Shown: piece by piece, positions 12,131 through 23,710 of the stretch
Position numbering within the stretch: position 1 is the first letter of the stretch
Layout: the number at the start of each line of letters is the position of its first letter
DNA from: Centropus unirufus
Taxonomy: Eukaryota > Chordata > Aves > Cuculiformes > Centropidae
DNA length: 64,000 bases
Assembly (NCBI GenBank): GCA_013397695.1
Contig: VYZI01000109.1
Coordinates: 1,555,570 to 1,619,569, forward strand
Reading direction: 5' to 3'
The notes under the pieces: model-generated
Database searches by the model: none
Told to the model about the DNA's origin: nothing
What the model saw: only the letters and a program-made list of their open reading frames with translations
Made by a program: the position numbers and the translations under genes

Positions 12131-15100
12131 AGCATTATCTCTCCCCCTAACATTTGCTAGGAGCTGCACAAGAATTTGTACTTACACCCTTCCCATACAT
12201 AACTCATCCATATCTGCGTTGGAAAGCTACACTGAAACTTAGGGGAAAGATTTTTCTTATGAAGCACTAGGGACACAACAGGCTCAATCTAAAATCCCCC
12301 ACTCAGCTCTAAGGAATGAAGTAGAAAATCTGTAGCTGATTAGAAGTCTTTTTTTTTACACGCATTTTGGCCAGAACCAGTATCTTATCCATCTTTTCCC
12401 CTAGGCATACTTCCATCTAAAACAAAGGGAAGAAAACTGATGAGGATCAGACTCTGTCGTAATTTTTTTTCTATTTTGTTCCAGTGAATATCCCACTGAT
12501 TTTATTGTCTATGTCTCTGTGCTTAGAGAAACAGAAATTTCCCCCAGGTATTGTTGTTAACATCCTCTCTTATGAAGTCTTTCTCAGTAATTGCACCATA
12601 TTTTGCTTAATGTAACATGACACTACTAACTTTTTAGGATGAAATTAAGAGAATACCTGAAGAGATACTGCATATTTCTAGAAGATACTAATTTTGCTGC
12701 TGAATTGCAAATATAACTATTTATTTAATTATCTTAGTGAAAATAATAACTCTGTATATTCTCTCTTTTAGACAAGAGGAAACCAGCATTTGTTCTATGA
12801 AATTAAGGAAATTGCACATTTTTAAAAACACTAAGTGTCACTTACCTTGTTTCTGCTTTTTGTTAGGGAGGTTGGATTGGGTTTAGGTTTTTCTTTTTGC
12901 TTGGATTTTACTGGGTTTTTTTTCCAGAGGCAAACTGGGATTTTTAAGGTTTGGAGAAGATACAAAAGAGGAGGATGTGACAAATATTTCGAAACTGTGG
13001 AGATGGTGGACAAGCCCCACAATACAAAACCTAGCAGAAGCTGCCACAGCACAAGGAAGCTAAGAGAGAAGTGGAAATAGTACCTCTTCTCACTATGGGT
13101 AGTAAACTTCTGGGGAGGGAGATCTGCCATAGGTGACTGAGGGAGGCAAGCAAGGCTAGCATATTCAAAAATGTGCCTTCAGGCATGGTTTTGAAAGGAT
13201 GAGGCAGGGATGTATGATCCTTGACATGGCAGACATAGATGTTGAAGGATTATCATGGAGTGGACTTCAGGAAGCACCAGGCAGTAAGCACCTCCTATGG
13301 CCTCCTCAGCAGCTCCTATTGCTACTGCCAGAGAGAATATTGTGCTAGAGATACACAGATTAGCTCCAATGGAAGATTTCTTAAGTTATTCTAGTCTTAA
13401 AAACATTTCCCTTTATCTTTTAGTAAACAAGATTCTGTGGAACACATGAAAAAAAAATGTTGTAATTAGGAACAGTGAGATGTGACAAAAAATAATATCA
13501 AGAGAAACAAGGTATTAAAAAAATACCATGCATTCCTGATTCAGTTTTACTCTGGTATAGAAGTCTGTGTGCTCTTTGTCGTATATTACCTGTTAATATG
13601 CAGAAGGTGCTAGCTACAGCATATTCTTAATTTTATGAGTGGAGAGGAGAGGAAAGAAACGAGACAGTAGGAACAGCCACAAAGCAGACAAAACCCAGCA
13701 TTCCTTTTGACACAGTAGCTATCCAGATCACCTTCCGTTCCATCAGGCTCAGAAACACAGTTCCCCGTGACTCTCGAACCAGTCAAACCCCACACCAGTA
13801 GAGTCAGATTCAACAAGCACCTTTGGCTAGTTCTGGTGCCGTCTGCCCTGTCGTTTTATATCTCTCTGTTTTGTTTCAGTATCCTAGTGCTTTGATAATC
13901 CAGTCTGTCTCAGGTCCAAAGCAATACTGCATGGGTCCTTGGCCAAGTGCTATGCCATAAGAATGTGAATGAATCTTCACTTCTCCCCCCTTCACTTCCA
14001 TCTTCTGACAGTTCAAACAGGAAATGTAGCCTGCAAGATTCAGTCTCTCAAATCCATACGTGCCAGCATATGCTCACATGTTGCGCTTGAGCTCTGCAAG
14101 ACTGCCAAGTTCAGCCTTGTCAGTGTTAACAGAGAAAATTATTATACTTGCCAGAATTTGGGCCTTTATGCCAGAGTGAAAATTCAGCATTTCCATCAAA
14201 AAGCACTGATATAGCCATAAAAATGATGAAAATCACAAAAAAAAAATTTAATGGGTTTATCTCATGCTGGACATTTTCAAGAAAATGAAAGGATTTTGGA
14301 AGGGAGGAGTGTTGGATGTTAATGGAGTGTAAACAGATTTGAAAACAGGGCTTCAACAAAGTCAGTACTCTCCCTGATCATAATCTCATGAATATATTTG
14401 AAGCTTCAATTATTTTATTGCCTAGTTTCAGAGCTGATTATCTTTATGCAGTTGGCTTGACAGGATATGCATTCTCCAGGCAGGTGAATTCATAGAGCAA
14501 GGATCCAGCTTGTTCTCCGGTGGTTTGCAGGAGCATAGCAAAATCTCTGTCTCCTGCAGCTTTTCCTGATTCATGTTCTGCCCTCTACCCTGACATGTGA
14601 TTCTTATTGCAACTGGGTGGAACTCAGGCTGAGAAATCTGTATGTCACCAAGGGATTGTCCTTAACATTTCTTTTTGGGGGGGGGGGGTGGAAACCTTGT
14701 TCTTCCATTTCTGCAGGAAAAAGGAATAAAAAATGGCCTGAGCACAACTGCTGAAACATACAAAATCCTGTAGAGGAGTGAAATACACAATACTGAACTT
14801 GCTATTCTTTCCAGAAAAATGTCAACCTAGCAACAACACAGAAGAAATCCACAACCAAATTAAAATTGCAGGCTGTCACATAGTGCTTCAGTGCTTCAGG
14901 CTGTTGTAAAATTTTTATTAGAGTTTCCTGTGCATCCCAAAGGTTGAAGACATTTCACCTGTCACCTGTCCCAACTATTTGGTGGATTTCAGGTCTATGC
15001 ACGAGCCATGGAACAGCCAGTCACTGAGTAACTCCGTACTGTGTATTGTAGCTGTCAGGTCAGTCTTCTGAAATTTATGTTAAATGATACCTTTAATAAT

Positions 15101-18100
15101 TTTCTTATTTAAACAATGGGGAGTGATCTGTATTATCCTATAGGTAGAACTGATACAACCTTCAGTGAGGGTCAGTTATCATCTCACCTTGCCAGGTAGA
15201 TTTTGCTGGTTTGTTTTGTGGCAGCTGTCATATTTTTCAAGAAGAATTTGATTTCCCATCTTGACAAGAGTTCTCAAAGACTGTTGGTTTGAAGGATTCA
15301 ACATCTAGCCAATGAAAGCCACACCTCTGGACTGGCAAGGATGCCAGTTCCAAGAAGGCAGGTAGCAAGAATGCTCAGTTTACTAGGTAAGAGAAGGACT
15401 GCGCAAATATATGACATGGGAAGTTAATAATGGAAGTTAATAATGGATGGAGACAAAGTTAACCTAAACTTCCAAATGAAACTAAGCATACAAGAAACCC
15501 ACTCTTCCGTCTTGTCCTCAACTCTTTAGTACAGCCCTATTTTAATTTTTTCTTTGTCAATATTTCCAACTGCAAAATGCTCTCTGAAAGCCATAAGCCA
15601 CTCAGTTTCTACAGAGTATGGTGAAACTTTGTGGCTTTTGAAAACCCCAGCATCTCAGGGAATCAAAACATCTATCCCCAAAATAAAAATAGCCTGGAAG
15701 TTCTGCTCCCTGCTTTGGAGTTGGAAGTACCAATTTCACATGTACAAGCAATATTTCAAGGAAGATATGTCAGGATTTGCTTGATTTATCTTTCTTTTGA
15801 AAGTTCCAAAGCCCTGAGAAATCCCATGAGTGGAAGCTGTGCATGATGAGAAGCAGAAAGATCCTTAAAAGACTATCTGATAAGGCCTAAAATGAAATTG
15901 AGTTGTATCTTCTTTACAGTTATCTATGGAGATTTCACAACTGAACAACAAATTCTCAGGAAATTGTAAATACAAAAGCCAGGCCTTTGTTATGGTTTTA
16001 GGAATACATGCATTGTCATGAAGGAGAATCATTTCATCTTCACGTAGTCACAGACTTTAAAGGCCAGAAATTACTCCCTGAAAGACACAAGCCAGAAAAC
16101 TTCACCCAGTATATATTTTTACATGGTATTTCCTTTCTTTAAATGAATTGCTGGTAGTATTAAGTTGATAGGGTGGTTAAAATAGTTTCCACAGACAGTT
16201 TTGGAGAATGCCATTCTTTGAATGAATAAGTACACAATTGGTCAAACTCTTCTCTGGTGGATTTACACTGCAGCTGCCCCAATGGTATGTGCTGGGAAAT
16301 AGGTCACCAATACAGTATGATTTGTTTGTGCATACACCCAGAAAACATAGGGTTTAATCTCTAGCAACTTCAGCTCTTATAAGCAGGAAACTGTCTCGTG
16401 TGATAACATTATTTTGCCCATAAATGTGGAATTATCAGATTTATATTAAGGGCTTGTGAAGAAAACAAGGCAACAAAAGCGAATAAACCAACACCACCAT
16501 TCCTGAGTCAGTGGTCAATGTGTCAAATTACAGACTCCCACAAAATGCTAGGCTGAGAACTGATAGCTGAGGGAGACAGCATGCCACCCAACAGGCTAAA
16601 CTAGTATCGTGAACAGGAAGAAAGGTTGGATGATTTTATCTCAATATCTTATCTTTTCTATCTCAGAAAAGATTCTTTAGGCCTAATCTACTCAGGCAGG
16701 TATTTTTCTCTCAGGTTATATTCTGTTTGTTTTCTGAGGTTTTTTTTTAATCCTTTACAGTTTGTACTTGTCAAATCACAACATCTCCAGTACAGTGGTA
16801 CTCAGAATACATCCTCTCTTTACTCTCTTACTGCTTTACTCTCTTACTTCTGTCTCTCTGCAAAATGAAAGGGTCCTTACCTCAGCTGTCAACTGACTGA
16901 ATTGGTACAATTTAACACTCTGATTTTCCCTGCTTTTCAACAACCTATAGCCTGTAATACTGCTGGACAGTTCTCTGCAAATGGCTAAAACCCTGTCTTT
17001 TTCAAGACAAGATGTAAATCTCAGCTGGAAGGGATCCAGGAAGAATTAATGTTGTTGTACAATCACATAAAGGCTGCACACTTACACTGCTATCAAATGC
17101 ATTACTGTGGGCCTAATATTACACCCCTAGAATCCAACATTTTGCATTCACAGTTTTGCAAGCAGAGTCCTCCTCATCTCCTGAGTTGGCTATTTTGCCA
17201 CCTTGCCAGAACCTTGCACAGTGTGATAGTGTTTGCCCCCTTGCAGGCAGGTCTGAGCGACAAACATAGCAGCCAGGGAGGATGCTCCTTCTCTGTAGGT
17301 GCCTTTGCACATCCTCAGAGCAGAGATACCATTTCCCCCAGAGATTTCCATGCTAGCTCCTTATAAAAGGCTTATAATCTTTCACCTGGCCCAAGAAGAA
17401 GAGGGGAATAAGACCCTAATTAGCTAGACTTTTATCTTAACTACTCTGTGAGCAGGAATGAAAGTTTTATTACTTTTATGGCTTACTTTTTATCTAGGGA
17501 AAGGGGAGTCAAAGCATGCTGTGAAAAGCAGCTCTGGTCTCCTCAACGGGAAGGCACAAGAAATAATCTCATGTGTCTTAATTTTGATGTTGTCTCAGAG
17601 AAAGGTCAAATGTCATTATTTATTTTGAGATGTCAAACTTATGGGAAGCTGAATAAGTAATTATATTACTTTCTTTGTCCTTTCTCTCTTCTCCTGCCCT
17701 GGAATGTAGGCAGATCAGCGAAGACATAGCACACCAAGCACAGACACTGTAACGTTCATCTCAGTGGGGATGAGATGTTTATGTTAAGGCAGAAAATGTG
17801 CTGTTTATTTAACTCAGACACAGGCATATGACCTTCAGATGGCAATATCGTGATCAGCTTTGACACAGGAAAAGAAATGATCAAACAGATGTAAAAAGTC
17901 CAGAAAAGTTCATGTAATGGAGACCACTTCTTCAGTAGAAGTATATTCACTGCAGTTTACAGCTACAAAATAGTTCACTTTCAAAACATTTCTGATATGT
18001 GGGGTGCCTTCCAGACGATATGTGATTAAATGACATGGTACATTTTAAGAAAATTAAAGTCAGCTGTAGCACAGAAAGTACGAAATCCTTGTTCTTCATT

Positions 18101-20562
18101 AAAAAGAAAGGATAATTAATTATATCACTGCATTCTTTTCTATCTCAACCCTAAGAGTGTGAAGAGTTCTCCTTATAAACCAGAATTTTTTCTGAAATCA
18201 GAAAAAAAATACTATCCATCTAGGGGATTCAGGAGCTGGTGATGATTGTAATTATAGTGCACAGCTTTTCCACTTGTGGAATAGTGGAATGATTTTCTAT
18301 ACATTAATATGATTCTCTGAAGTGCAACTTCTTATTCTGAAATGAAAAAAAGGAAAATACAGCAGCAAAGAACGTAAGCATCCATTTGCATTTTGTTTAA
18401 GTCAGCACGTATCTTATCATGAGTATGTATACATATACATGTGTATTTCTATATTTATGTATTTGTACTATCACTGTAGAGTGAAAGAATGCATAAAAGT
18501 ATACAAGGGTTCAAATGGGAAATTATGGGTGAAAGTTGAGCACTCAAAAAGTGCCTCAATTCCCTTGCCTATATAGACTGGGTGAACAATAATGTATGTA
18601 CTAGGCGTGTGATGCTTTCTGCGAGTAAAACTTGTAAGAACAGGGTCTTTATACAGGGTCTTAGAAGTTTTGCTTTTGCTGTGTTCTTCTTGCCTACTCT
18701 CTAAGAAATATGTGCCACATTTTCTGGTGTGACATCCAGGCAAAACTGTAGGCATAGAAGCTGCTATGATCTCCTGGAGGCAATTGGCCATTTCCTGGCA
18801 TCTCTTCATCAATTTCATTTAAGCTCTTAGATGCCCGAATTTTGAAATTGAAGCCCTAAATTCAACCACATCAACTGCACCTTCCTCAGCTTTAATATTA
18901 AACATCCCAGACTGTCTTTTTTTAATTTTATTTTTCTTTTTGTATCTTTTTTAACTTACATGCAATGAAGATGATGAGTTTTCTTTTCTGGCTATACAGT
19001 TCTCATTCTCATTTATACAATGAGGGGCATCTGCAGAAGGTCAGCAGAACTTGGTTCTGATTTCAGACTGTGCAAAATCAGGCAGGATGTTGCTGTTTTG
19101 GTAACAGTTCATAGCTGAAATCATAAACAAAGCTTTTTTTATAAGTGAAAATCAAGGAAAGCAACTGTGAGACCTGGTACATCCTTATGTTTGGTATACA
19201 TATCCTCAGAAATTGAGCCTTAAATTTAGGGAATTTTAACATATCTGTTGTTTATATGTGTCTATTTAGTCCAGTAGTTGAATGTCATAAACTGAAAGTG
19301 AACCTGATTCCAGTCAGCTGAAGTCCCAAGAGACAACGATGACGGATTTTCATGAAACCTAGAAGTTATTAGAGCAGAAAATGCTGCCCAAAGTACTCTG
19401 AGGGAGCAGCCTCACCTGAAAGCCAGGCTGCACTCTGCATGCAGCAGGAAGGAACTCCTGACCACTCCTGCCTTAACGTCTGCAGCAAGGGAAATGACAA
19501 AACGCTTGGTCTGAGGTAGCACTTCCACTCATCATCGATATTGCCCCCTCATTCAAAAACATCTCACTTCCAAGCAGGCTGGATGTTTAAAGTTTTCGTG
19601 CCACTCCTGATATACATTTTTCTCAACTGTCAAAAAGCAGTAGGGTCCTGTCCTTATGTGAAGTCAACTGTAGCAAATTCACAAGTGTGAAATGGCCTGT
19701 GCAGGTGGCAGCCCTAGCCACAGATACTCACTGTTGCATGGTTTCTGTCATCCAATAGAGATGGCAACATTAATGCTTGCCTGTACCTACCAAGCGCAGC
19801 CCGCCAGCTGCGAGGTGTCAAAGAAAACAGCATGTTTATATTTCTATCCGCTATCCTAAACTGCCTTACTGTAGTGATTGGGTGTCTCATAGTAAAGAAG
19901 GTGGGAAAAAACATTAAAGAGGTAAAACCCAGAAAGATATGTACGCCTTACTCCTTCACCTGCTTTATTGACTACTAAATAATTATACATTTCATAATAC
20001 AGGTGAAAAGTAGCTGGGTTTAGGCTGATTGCAGTTTAATTAAAACTGCAAGTGTGTGACTTATTTCTGTGGATTAGAGAGCCTCTCTTTATTGGACGAC
20101 TAGTGCTCTCAGCTGTGGTCCAGCAGCTGCAGCACTACCATTGTCACAAATTATGGACCTGAGTCCTTGAAATTCTATTAGACTTGACACTGGCTGTGCA
20201 ATCCCTAACTAGATCTAGTAATGAGAAACTCTATTCCTATCAGCAATTTATGCCTTTTCTCTGCAATAGACAAGCGAGGGCAGAGGCTTCAAGAAATTAA
20301 CTGAAAACAGAACTGTAACTAATCTGTTTATCTAATTTTTACCAGATGTGCTAAGGTAATCTTGGAGAAGGAATCAAATGAAATCAGCACAAGCACCACT
20401 GCTTCTCTGAAATTTGGAAACCACTGAGAGTAGAAGCGTTCAGAGACCAGAACAAAAGGTAGATTGTAAACCCTTTTCCCTGTTAAGAACAGGGCCATGA
20501 AGTGAGACTACCTGGTTTTCTCCAAACTCTTCTTTTGTACTTATCTTGCTGGGCAGACTTAC
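12131..20562. other. Long unannotated single-copy stretch
   Basis: No gene is supported. Local features are a G12 run at 14677-14688, an exact 13-bp tandem duplication (AAGTTAATAATGG twice) at 15421-15446, and a repeated TTTACTCTCTTA at about 16818-16850. A strong splice-donor-like sequence (GTAAGTG on the minus strand) lies near 12840. Cryptic sites of this kind are expected many times in 64 kb. A 115-codon minus-strand frame (18471-18818) has no recognisable domain. A weak second MIR-like core may lie at 18998-19027, but it is too short to call. Confidence 0.5.
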
Positions 20563-20851
20563 AATCTAAGATCAGGCCACATGTTCAGTGCTGCACAGGG
20601 CAAATTTCTGGATGTAGGATGTACAATTATACGTTTCAGAACATGAAATGATGTATGAAGTAAAATACCATGGTACACTGCACTGAGAAGAGAGGTATTG
20701 CTGCATAATCACTGGTAGGGGCATTGACAGATTGAAGAATCCGGTTCAACGCCACTTGTACTGAGTTCTTCAACTTCTCTAAATCATATGGAAAAATTTC
20801 TCTGCCTGAATCCACCCGGACTTTTTTTTTTTTCAAATAAACAAAGAAAGC
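20563..20851 (-). other. Candidate exon or decayed exon, function unknown
   Basis: On the minus strand a pyrimidine-rich acceptor-like sequence (TTCTCTCTGTTAG) ends at 20852. A consensus donor (GTAAGT) begins at 20562, bounding 289 bases. From the acceptor, frame 0 is open to a TGA at 20636-20638. It encodes a charged, protein-like stretch (including GREIFPYDLEKLKNSVQVAL). Near a CTCTCT run a second frame takes over and stays open to the donor, encoding residues such as SAVYHGILLHTSFHVL. Removing one CT unit would merge the two frames, which suggests a slippage frameshift, an assembly error or a decayed exon. I do not recognise the protein. A run of 12 A (four lysine codons) inside is unusual for a real exon. 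Chance remains possible. Confidence 0.25.
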
Positions 20852-23536
20852 CTAACAGAGAGAATATCAGTTTGTCATACTTTATTCTGAAAGAAAAAGT
20901 CTCTCCTCCCCAGAACATTTGCAAAGAATGTTAAACACTTCACCTAATGCTGTATTTGAATAACATGTTCTGATTATATATTGCTCTTCAGTACTAAATT
21001 AACACAATGATTTTAACTTTTTGTGTTATCTGTATTAGCCTTTAGCCTTCCAGAAGTTTGTTGGTAACCTTCATATCACCTCATGTTCTGCCAGAATTAG
21101 GCCATATTGGTTGCTATGGTTTTGGAGGAGAAGAGAGACTATGAAACACAGCTTAAATTAACAGAGTGGGGATACTGGAGTCCACAGAACTAACTGCCAA
21201 AAAATGTTTGTGCCATGTAAAGGATTTTATTTCAACCAAGCTATCAAAACTGAAGGGTGAATAAATGACTAATAATCAAGTATTCTCATTTGCTCAAGGT
21301 TTCTTAATAGCTTTGTGTTTGCAAAATATGTATGAGGAGTGGGTTTAGATCCATATTCCAAGTCAATTCAGCTAAAAGATGTGGGTAAACATAATTTTGC
21401 TTTTTAATAGTTTTAGCTTTTGCCTTTCTTATTCATATCATCACCTGTCACATCCATTTTCCTCTTTGCCAACACAAAATATTCCTGGCAAATGTGTACA
21501 AAACAAGAGTTATAAATATGTGTAAGACATAATAGAATTTCTTTACAAAAGATGCAAACAAGGATTGGTGTGTAAAATCATTTGATTGAATTGCCAGTAG
21601 ATTGATAGAACACTATTAAAGATTTGTGTCTATTTTTTCTGGTGCACTAGCTATCTTTACCTCAACTTCACTCAGACAAATTGCAATATACTATCATTAT
21701 TTTCTTTTCCATGAGATAGGCAAATTAAATATGTACACCTTAAAGTACGAGTAATTTCCCATTCAGTATGTGGGAAAAATACTTAGATTCACACTTAAAG
21801 CATGATGGTTTAGTTGCATTTTTAGTACTGACTTTGAATTATTTTTCATTTGAGACCAGCCAACACTACGTACGGGAGGGATAAGAAAATAGGCTAAAAA
21901 AAACCAAAAAAAAAAAAACCAAAAAAGATAAACTTATTGTGAGCTGAAATGGAATTTTTCAGGTTTTCTTTTTCTTGAAAACTTGAATTGTCAGTTTGAC
22001 TAGGCAATTGATATTTACCCACCTTTACTTAACAGTACAAAATATATACACGGTAACACGCATTGTATGGTGTTTTCCACAATACAAACTCTTTTTAGTC
22101 GTACAGTGAATTTCTGAAGACACTGAAGACACTTTAGACATATTCATGTGGTTTACCATGTGGATTTTTGTGCCTGTTATGTGGATATTACATACATAGC
22201 ACATTGATGCAGTAATGTTAGTGGTGGCCTCTCTTTCTTGTAGAAATATAGCTAAATTAGAAAGAGCAGTGCTTGGCTTTTGTATCAGATGTGCAAAGGA
22301 AAATTAGCACTTTTCTATCAGGAACAATAACTAAAAAATAACTTTGTCATTACAGGGTGGCAACTGTGGAATCATGCATTTACAGATAATGTATCTTTTT
22401 GCAGGAGTTTTTATATGTGCAGGAATTAAAAAGAGCATCTCGCAGAGCAATTTTAGTCTTTATTTTGGCCTTGCAACTTGTCACCTTCACCAATTTTTTC
22501 TGGTCTGTGGAACTTGTAGCAATTTCTCTCTTTTCTGAATGGTATTTTGCTCTTACATATTGAATTTACTTTGCCTCCTTTGTCTACCCACCTACAGGTT
22601 AGAATTTTCTTCGATTTTTATCCTTAGCAATCATGATGAAGCTTGTTCACAGTTATGAGGTGACATGTCCTTCTTGACACCAATTATGGCCCTTTTTCTA
22701 ATGGGCATACAGTTGGGATTGAAATATAGACCAGATAGATGTGGTGTTCACCACCTCTGAAGAACTTATTCTTCTCTATCACCTAGAAACTCTGCACTGC
22801 AGATGTCTAAATTTGGATGGGAAGAGGCCTGGAGTGTTTATGTGCCTACCTGGAACCTCAGAAAAATTCATACTTTAAGCATGTCTAGAATTTGCAAGAA
22901 CAGTGATCTCCTGGTAATCCAATTAGGATCTCTTAGGTCAGCCTTTTACATACCTCTTCCTTCATGAGTCCTCAAGAAGGCTAAGGAAGGGCTGGCCCAG
23001 GGTAGCTGTGATATCTCTACCCAGACAAGATGGTTCTAACTGCATGCCCCATTCTTCTTTTAAAGCATGAAATTCCTACGCCCTGCCACATCTAGATAAA
23101 AATATCCTGTATGACATACTTTGTGTGTTATTGGGATCCCTCTTCTGAAAAAAGACTGCGAGTGGTTTTGCGTTTGTGTGTAGATGCCTGTGCACGTCAC
23201 CCATGTCTTTAGGCTGTTCTTATCTATTTCTGTATTCAGTCTTAAACTTTTGTCTTTTAAGTTGTGAAATGAAGTGTAGATATGCAAAGATGGTAGGGAG
23301 CTGACTAAAAATGAAGAATGACATATCATCTATCCTTTAGTATCTCAGAGGTCTCATTAAGAAAAGTGAAGGAGGAAGTCATACTTAAGCCAATGTTATT
23401 CCCACTTCTAAAAGCTATGGGACAAAGGAAGTAAGGCTGTGCCTCAATATCCTACTGGATCTTAATTGCAATTATGGCTCTCATACTACAGCTGCTATGT
23501 TTCTGTAATATTTGCATTGCTGTTTGTATGTCAAGC
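20852..23536. other. Unannotated single-copy sequence
   Basis: No gene or repeat is recognised. An A-rich simple segment (A8-CC-A13-CC-A6) lies at 21896-21928. A short 9-bp tandem repeat (CTGAAGACA twice) occurs near 22115-22135. Open frames of 64-89 codons here lack recognisable domains. Confidence 0.5.
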
Positions 23537-23710
23537 TTTGGAGCAGGCTGCCAGGGAAGTGGTAGAGTCACTGTCCCTGGACATATTTAAAAGATTCATA
23601 GACAAGGTGCTTAGGGACATGATTTAGTCATGGAGTTGGCAGTGTTGGGTCCACAATTGGACTAGATGATCCTAAAAGTCTTTTCTAACCTAAATGATTC
23701 TCTGATTCTC
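23537..23710 (+). mobile_element. Short CR1 LINE 3' tail
   Basis: The segment starts at GGAGCAGGCTGCCAGGGAAG, continues through the block CTGGACATATTTAAAAGATT and the block TTGGACTAGATGATCCTAAA, and ends in GATTCTCTGATTCTC. These are the last coding codons, the 3' UTR and the terminal repeat of a CR1 on the plus strand. Wording such as GGTGCTTAGGGACATG belongs to a different CR1 subfamily from the larger copies in this window. It is strongly 5'-truncated (about 175 bases) and carries no functional product. Confidence 0.9.

Noticed and set aside
18471..18818. 115-codon minus-strand frame
   Set aside because: No domain is recognised, no good splice sites bound it, and its length is within the chance expectation.
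18998..19027. Second MIR-like core
   Set aside because: Only the short core resembles MIR and no downstream block follows, so chance is likely.
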